Notes under the pieces: generated by a model
What the model saw: the letters and a program-made list of their open reading frames with translations, nothing else
What the model was told of the DNA's origin: nothing
Database searches by the model: none
Made by a program: the position numbers and the translations under genes
DNA from: Selenomonas sp052169755
Lineage (GTDB): Bacteria; Bacillota; Negativicutes; Selenomonadales; Selenomonadaceae
NCBI RefSeq assembly: GCF_052169755.1
Contig: NZ_JBQNBV010000096.1
Coordinates: 1-8,261, forward strand
DNA length: 8,261 nucleotides
Reading direction: 5' to 3'
In this document: positions 5,103 through 8,261 of the stretch, one piece after another
Numbering within the stretch: position 1 is the stretch's first letter
How the letters are laid out: every line of letters begins with the position of its first letter

Positions 5103-6513
5103 AGCGCAGATAGCGATGGTCATGAACCTTGACAAATGCCTCGGCTGCCATACTTGCTCGATCACGTGCAAGAACGTCTGGACGAACCGCGAGGGCGCGG
5201 AGTACATGTACTTCAACAACGTCGAGACGAAGCCGGGCATCGGCTACCCGAAGAATTGGGAAGATCAGGAAAAGTGGAAGGGCGGCTGGAAGGTCAAGGA
5301 CGGCGAACTTTCGCTCGCCTCCGGCGCAAACAAGGCGGTGCGCCTCATGAAGCTCTTCTACCATCCCGATCAGCCCGAGCTTGACGACTACTACGAGCCG
5401 TGGACATACGACTACGAGACGCTGATCCATTCGGGCCGCAAGAACCATCAGCCCGTGGCGCGCCCGCGCTCTCTGATCACACAGAAGCGCATGGAGATCA
5501 AGTGGGGGCCGAACTGGGAGGACGATCTCGCGAGCGGCGAGTCGGCGCGTCAAGATCACAATTTGAAGAAGCTCGGCGAGAAGATCAAGCTGGAATTCCA
5601 CGATCTCTTCATGAAGTATCTGCCGCGCCTCTGCAACCACTGTCTGAATCCCGCCTGCGTCGCCGCGTGTCCTTCGGGCGCGATCTACAAGCGCGACGAG
5701 GACGGCGTCGTCCTCATCTCGCAGGATGTCTGCCGCGGCTGGCGTCACTGCGTGCCAGCCTGTCCGTACAAGAAGATCTATTACAACTGGAAGTCGAACA
5801 AGGCGGAGAAGTGCGTCCTGTGCTATCCGCGTTTGGAAAACGGCTTGCCGACGGTCTGCACCGACACCTGCGTCGGGCGCATCCGCTACATGGGCGTGAT
5901 TTTCTACGACATGGACAAGGTGGAAGAGGCGGCGAAGACGGAGAGCGCCGCGCACATTCCTGCGAGCGAGCGCGGCATCTTCCTCGATCCGCGCGATCCG
6001 GACGTGCAGAAGGCGGCGCGTGAGGCGGGCATTTCGGACGCATGGATTCATGCGGCGGAGCGTTCGCCCGTCGACAAGATCATCCGTCAGTGGCAGATCG
6101 CTCTGCCGCTGCATCCCGAGTACCGCACGCTGCCGATGGTCTGGTACATCCCGCCGCTCTCGCCGATCTTGAAGCATGTGGAAGCGGAGGTCTACCTGCC
6201 CGACGCAGCGGACATGCGCATCCCGCTCGAATATCTGGCGCAGCTCTTCGCGGCGGGCGACGTCGCCGTCGTCAAGAACACGCTCGCACGCCTCTTGGAA
6301 ATGCGCACGGTCATGCGCAGCAAGGAAACGAAGGAGTCTGTGCCGGCAGAGCTTTCCCTGCATGAGGCGGAGTACGAGGCGATGTATCGTCTGCTCGCCG
6401 TTGCCAAGCGCAGGGATCGCGTCGTCATTCCGGCGGGACTGCAGGCGGAGACGCACGAGCGTCTGCGCGAGCTGCAGGGCAGCGCGGGCTATGTCTGCCC
6501 GGGAGGTTGCTGA
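5092..6513 (+). CDS. narH: Respiratory nitrate reductase beta subunit NarH (Fe-S electron-transfer subunit)
   Basis: NarH (473 residues) carries electrons from the NarI haems to NarG through four iron-sulfur clusters. Four cysteine groups are intact: Cys16, 19, 22, 26 (CLGCHTCSITC); Cys181, 184, 189, 193 (CNHCLNPACVAAC); Cys214, 220, 224 with Trp217 in place of a cysteine (CRGWRHCVPAC); and Cys241, 244, 256, 260. The tryptophan is the NarH signature that makes that cluster 3Fe-4S. The TTG start gives MRIKAQIAMVMNLDKC, placing the first cysteine at position 16 as in Escherichia coli, and it has an ideal ribosome binding site. The C-terminus ends at CPGGC and is about 40 residues shorter than the Escherichia coli protein, closer to the Bacillus length. 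It overlaps narG by 11 nt and narJ by 1 nt. Confidence 0.96.
   Translation: MRIKAQIAMVMNLDKCLGCHTCSITCKNVWTNREGAEYMYFNNVETKPGIGYPKNWEDQEKWKGGWKVKDGELSLASGANKAVRLMKLFYHPDQPELDDYYEPWTYDYETLIHSGRKNHQPVARPRSLITQKRMEIKWGPNWEDDLASGESARQDHNLKKLGEKIKLEFHDLFMKYLPRLCNHCLNPACVAACPSGAIYKRDEDGVVLISQDVCRGWRHCVPACPYKKIYYNWKSNKAEKCVLCYPRLENGLPTVCTDTCVGRIRYMGVIFYDMDKVEEAAKTESAAHIPASERGIFLDPRDPDVQKAAREAGISDAWIHAAERSPVDKIIRQWQIALPLHPEYRTLPMVWYIPPLSPILKHVEAEVYLPDAADMRIPLEYLAQLFAAGDVAVVKNTLARLLEMRTVMRSKETKESVPAELSLHEAEYEAMYRLLAVAKRRDRVVIPAGLQAETHERLRELQGSAGYVCPGGC
6501..6506 (+). promoter_or_regulatory. Ribosome binding site for narJ
   Basis: GGGAGG lies 6 nt before ATG 6513. The TTG at 6507 in the same frame directly abuts it and could not use it, so the ATG is the likely start. 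The site is inside the last narH codons (PGGC). Confidence 0.7.
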
Positions 6514-7037
6514 TGGAAGAGTACAAGAAGCTGCTGAAGCTCGCGGCATATCTTTTGGAGTACCCGAGCGAGGCGTGGTGGCAGGATTTCGACGCCTACC
6601 GCGCCGCAGCGGCAGAGATTGAGACGAAGCAGGCGCGAGAGGTCTTGGCGGAGCTTTTTGACTACGCGCAGGAGCTCGGCAGCAAGGCTTACGAAGAGCA
6701 GTATGTGCGCTCTTTCGAGTTCTCGCCGAACACGAATCTTTATCTGACGACGCAGGATCGCACGGACTTCGGCAAGCAGGCGAGTGAGATGCACGTCTAC
6801 AAGCAGCTGTTTCTCAAGAACGGCTTCGACACGCAGAACGAGCTTCCCGACTATTTGCCGGCGCTCTTGGAGCTTGCCGCCGCCCTGCCCGAAGAGAAAG
6901 CGGCGGAGGTCTTTCGCACGATGAAGGACAAGCTCAAGCTCCTGCGCGACCGCTTCATTGAGGCGAAGCTTGCCTATGCTTTTCTTTTGGATGTCGTGCT
7001 CATGCAGGCGGAGAGATGGGAAGGGGATGCAGCATGA
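6513..7037 (+). CDS. narJ: Nitrate reductase assembly chaperone NarJ (NarJ/TorD family)
   Basis: This 174-residue cytoplasmic protein is the system-specific chaperone that binds apo-NarG, helps insert the molybdenum cofactor and Fe-S cluster, and assists docking to NarI; it is not part of the final enzyme. It is mostly helical and acidic. Recognisable family features are the N-terminal LAAYLLEYPSEAWW, the central EQYVRSFEFSPNTNLYLT, and NELPDYLPALLELAA at about residues 109-123. It is shorter than the Escherichia coli NarJ (236) and close to Bacillus NarJ. Its ATG shares its A with the narH stop (TGATG), and its own stop overlaps the narI start by 4 nt (ATGA), so its synthesis is tied to the subunits it serves. 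Identification rests on these motifs plus position between narH and narI. Confidence 0.93.
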   Translation: MEEYKKLLKLAAYLLEYPSEAWWQDFDAYRAAAAEIETKQAREVLAELFDYAQELGSKAYEEQYVRSFEFSPNTNLYLTTQDRTDFGKQASEMHVYKQLFLKNGFDTQNELPDYLPALLELAAALPEEKAAEVFRTMKDKLKLLRDRFIEAKLAYAFLLDVVLMQAERWEGDAA

Positions 7038-7717
7038 ATGAGTTCTTTTGGGGCGTACTGCCCTACATCGCTTTCACCGTGCTCATAGGCGGCACGATAG
7101 CGCGCTACGTCTTGATGGAGCGCGGCTGGACGACGAAATCGAGCGAATTTCTCTCGAAGAATGATTTGCGGATCGCCGGTCCGATGTTCCACTTCGGTCT
7201 CTTCATGGCCTTGGGCGGTCACATCATCGGCGTGCTCATCCCGAAGGTCTGCACGGAGGCGGCGGGAATCAACGAGCATCTCTATCACATCATCGCGCTG
7301 GCGGGCGGCATACCGGCGGGCATCCTGTTTTTCTTCGGATTCCTGCTGCTCTTGAAGCGTCGCTTTCTGGGCAAGGACTACATGCAGGTCAATACGTCTC
7401 GCATGGATCGCTGGCTCTACCTCGTGCTCTTCCTCGCCATCCTGACGGGCTGCGCGGGGACGCTGTCGAACGCCCTGGGCGGCTTCGCTTTTGACTACCG
7501 CGCGACGATCTCGCCGTGGTTCCGCTCGCTCCTTGCGTTCTCTCCCGACGTTTCGCTGATGGATGGCGTGCCGTTCGTGTTCCGTGCGCACATGCTGCTG
7601 TGGATGGCGACGGCGATCCTCTTTCCGTTCACGCGCCTCGTGCATTGCCTGAGCTTCCCGTTCCTCTATCTGACGCGCAGCCCCATCGTCTATCGCAGGA
7701 AGGAGAGCCGCTCGTGA
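7034..7717 (+). CDS. narI: Respiratory nitrate reductase gamma subunit NarI (cytochrome b, membrane anchor)
   Basis: NarI (227 residues) anchors NarGH to the membrane and oxidises quinol, sending electrons through two b-type haems. Five hydrophobic segments are visible at about 5-28, 47-70, 85-107, 127-147 and 184-205. The haem-ligating histidines are His53 and His63 (MFHFGLFMALGGH, 10 apart) and His186 and His204 (RAHMLLW...RLVH, 18 apart), matching the spacing of the Escherichia coli ligands 56/66 and 187/205. The ATG at 7034 is preceded by AAGGGG 7 nt away; an in-frame ATG at 7016 has no ribosome binding site and would add six non-conserved residues. It overlaps narJ by 4 nt (ATGA) and the next gene by 4 nt (GTGA). 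Confidence 0.96.
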   Translation: MNEFFWGVLPYIAFTVLIGGTIARYVLMERGWTTKSSEFLSKNDLRIAGPMFHFGLFMALGGHIIGVLIPKVCTEAAGINEHLYHIIALAGGIPAGILFFFGFLLLLKRRFLGKDYMQVNTSRMDRWLYLVLFLAILTGCAGTLSNALGGFAFDYRATISPWFRSLLAFSPDVSLMDGVPFVFRAHMLLWMATAILFPFTRLVHCLSFPFLYLTRSPIVYRRKESRS

Positions 7718-8261
7718 GCGCCTTGGCGATGCAGGAAATCTCTGTGGAAGATGCGGTCGGGCAGATCCTCTGTCACGACATTACGGAGATCGTGCGCGGC
7801 GTGAGGAAGGGTGCACGCTTTCGCAAGGGGCATGTCGTCGAGGCGGCGGACATCCCCGTGCTGCTCTCTTTGGGCAAGGAGCATCTCTACGTCTGGGAAA
7901 ACGACGGCACGCTGCTGCATGAGAACGAAGCGGCGGAGATCCTGCGCGGCTTCTGTCAGAACGAGGGAATGGAAGCCTCTGAGCCGAAGGAGGGCAAGAT
8001 CGAGCTTCGGGCGCTTCATGACGGCGTATTCGCCGTCGATGTCGAGCGATTCCATCGGCTCAACGATTTCGATGACATCATGGTGGCTTGTGCGCCGCAG
8101 TACATGGCGGTCAAGAAGGGCGATTTGCTCGCAGGGATGCGCGTGATTCCGCTCGCCGTGAAGAAGGATTTGATGGAAGAGGCGGCGCGAGCCGTTGGCG
8201 AAGAACCGATCTTTCGGCTTCTGCCGTACCGTTCGCTGAAGGTCGGCGTCGTGACGACGGG
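7714..8261 (+). CDS. Molybdopterin-binding protein, MoeA/MoaB-like (partial, C-terminus outside window)
   Basis: The first 182 residues are visible with no stop before the right edge. The N-terminal part (ISVEDAVGQILCHDITEIV, then KGARFRKGHVVEAADIPVLLSLGKEHLYVWE, then LHENEAAEILRGF) matches the family annotated as molybdopterin-binding proteins in anaerobic Bacillota, related to the front half of MoeA. The visible end, SLKVGVVTTG, is the start of a MoCF (MoaB/MogA-like) molybdopterin-binding domain, with TTG opening the expected TTGSE motif. The probable role is in molybdenum-cofactor maturation, perhaps Mo insertion or cofactor hand-over for NarG. This is inferred from family and context; the exact reaction is unknown. 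The GTG start overlaps the narI stop (GTGA) and has AAGGAG (7700-7705) 8 nt upstream; the in-frame ATG at 7729 is too far from it. A classical full-length MoeA is less likely from the N-terminal wording. Confidence 0.85.
   Translation, partial: MSALAMQEISVEDAVGQILCHDITEIVRGVRKGARFRKGHVVEAADIPVLLSLGKEHLYVWENDGTLLHENEAAEILRGFCQNEGMEASEPKEGKIELRALHDGVFAVDVERFHRLNDFDDIMVACAPQYMAVKKGDLLAGMRVIPLAVKKDLMEEAARAVGEEPIFRLLPYRSLKVGVVTT

Noticed and set aside
4149..5240. Minus-strand open frame opposite the narG end and narH start
   Set aside because: Arginine-rich, no domain recognised, no ribosome binding site of note, and fully covered by two confident plus-strand genes.
5017..6549. Minus-strand open frame of about 510 codons opposite narH
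   Set aside because: Same GC-driven shadow effect; narH on the plus strand has every Fe-S ligand.
6974..7645. Minus-strand open frame opposite narI
   Set aside because: Highly charged low-complexity translation antisense to a clear five-helix cytochrome b with all four haem histidines.

Overview
The window is a compact anaerobic nitrate-respiration and molybdenum locus from a bacterium with GC-rich coding DNA and AT-rich intergenic DNA. NarG reads like the Bacillota (Bacillus-type) membrane-bound nitrate reductase, NarJ is short as in Bacillota, and nearly every gene has a strong AGGAGG-type ribosome binding site. Together with the high GC this suggests a GC-rich Bacillota lineage, possibly a Negativicutes/Selenomonas-like organism. 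That placement is an inference and was not tested.

Layout: the left part (1-1151, minus strand) holds a molybdate ABC transporter. modA encodes a substrate-binding lipoprotein and is followed, with a TGATG stop/start overlap, by modC, an ATPase cut off by the window edge. No permease gene (modB) lies between them. The 255 bp from modA to the likely narG start (1152-1406) are a divergent control region. The right part (1407-8261, plus strand) is narG-narH-narJ-narI followed by a molybdopterin-binding (MoeA/MoaB-like) protein gene cut off by the right edge. All four junctions in this operon overlap by 1-11 nt, so it is probably one translationally coupled transcript.

The genes form one functional unit. 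ModA and ModC import molybdate, the MoeA-like protein probably acts in Mo-cofactor assembly, and NarJ would help insert the cofactor into NarG. NarGHI then passes electrons from quinol (NarI, b haems) through NarH (Fe-S clusters) to NarG (Mo-bis-MGD), reducing nitrate to nitrite. All expected metal and haem ligands of NarG, NarH and NarI are present, so the enzyme looks functional.

The most interesting part is the control region. It has two FNR/CRP-type sites, 14/18 identical to each other and in opposite orientations, one facing modA and one facing narG. Each lies about 30 bp upstream of an extended -10 element (TGnTATAMT). A perfect 9-bp inverted repeat, GTTATACTA-N8-TAGTATAAC, resembling ModE-type molybdate operators, covers the modA -10 only. 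The implied logic, not proven here, is shared anaerobic activation of both operons plus molybdate repression of the transporter alone. A leader hairpin lies upstream of narG. I see no RNA genes, mobile elements or CRISPR arrays, and no completely new system; the novelty is in the regulatory architecture and gene arrangement.
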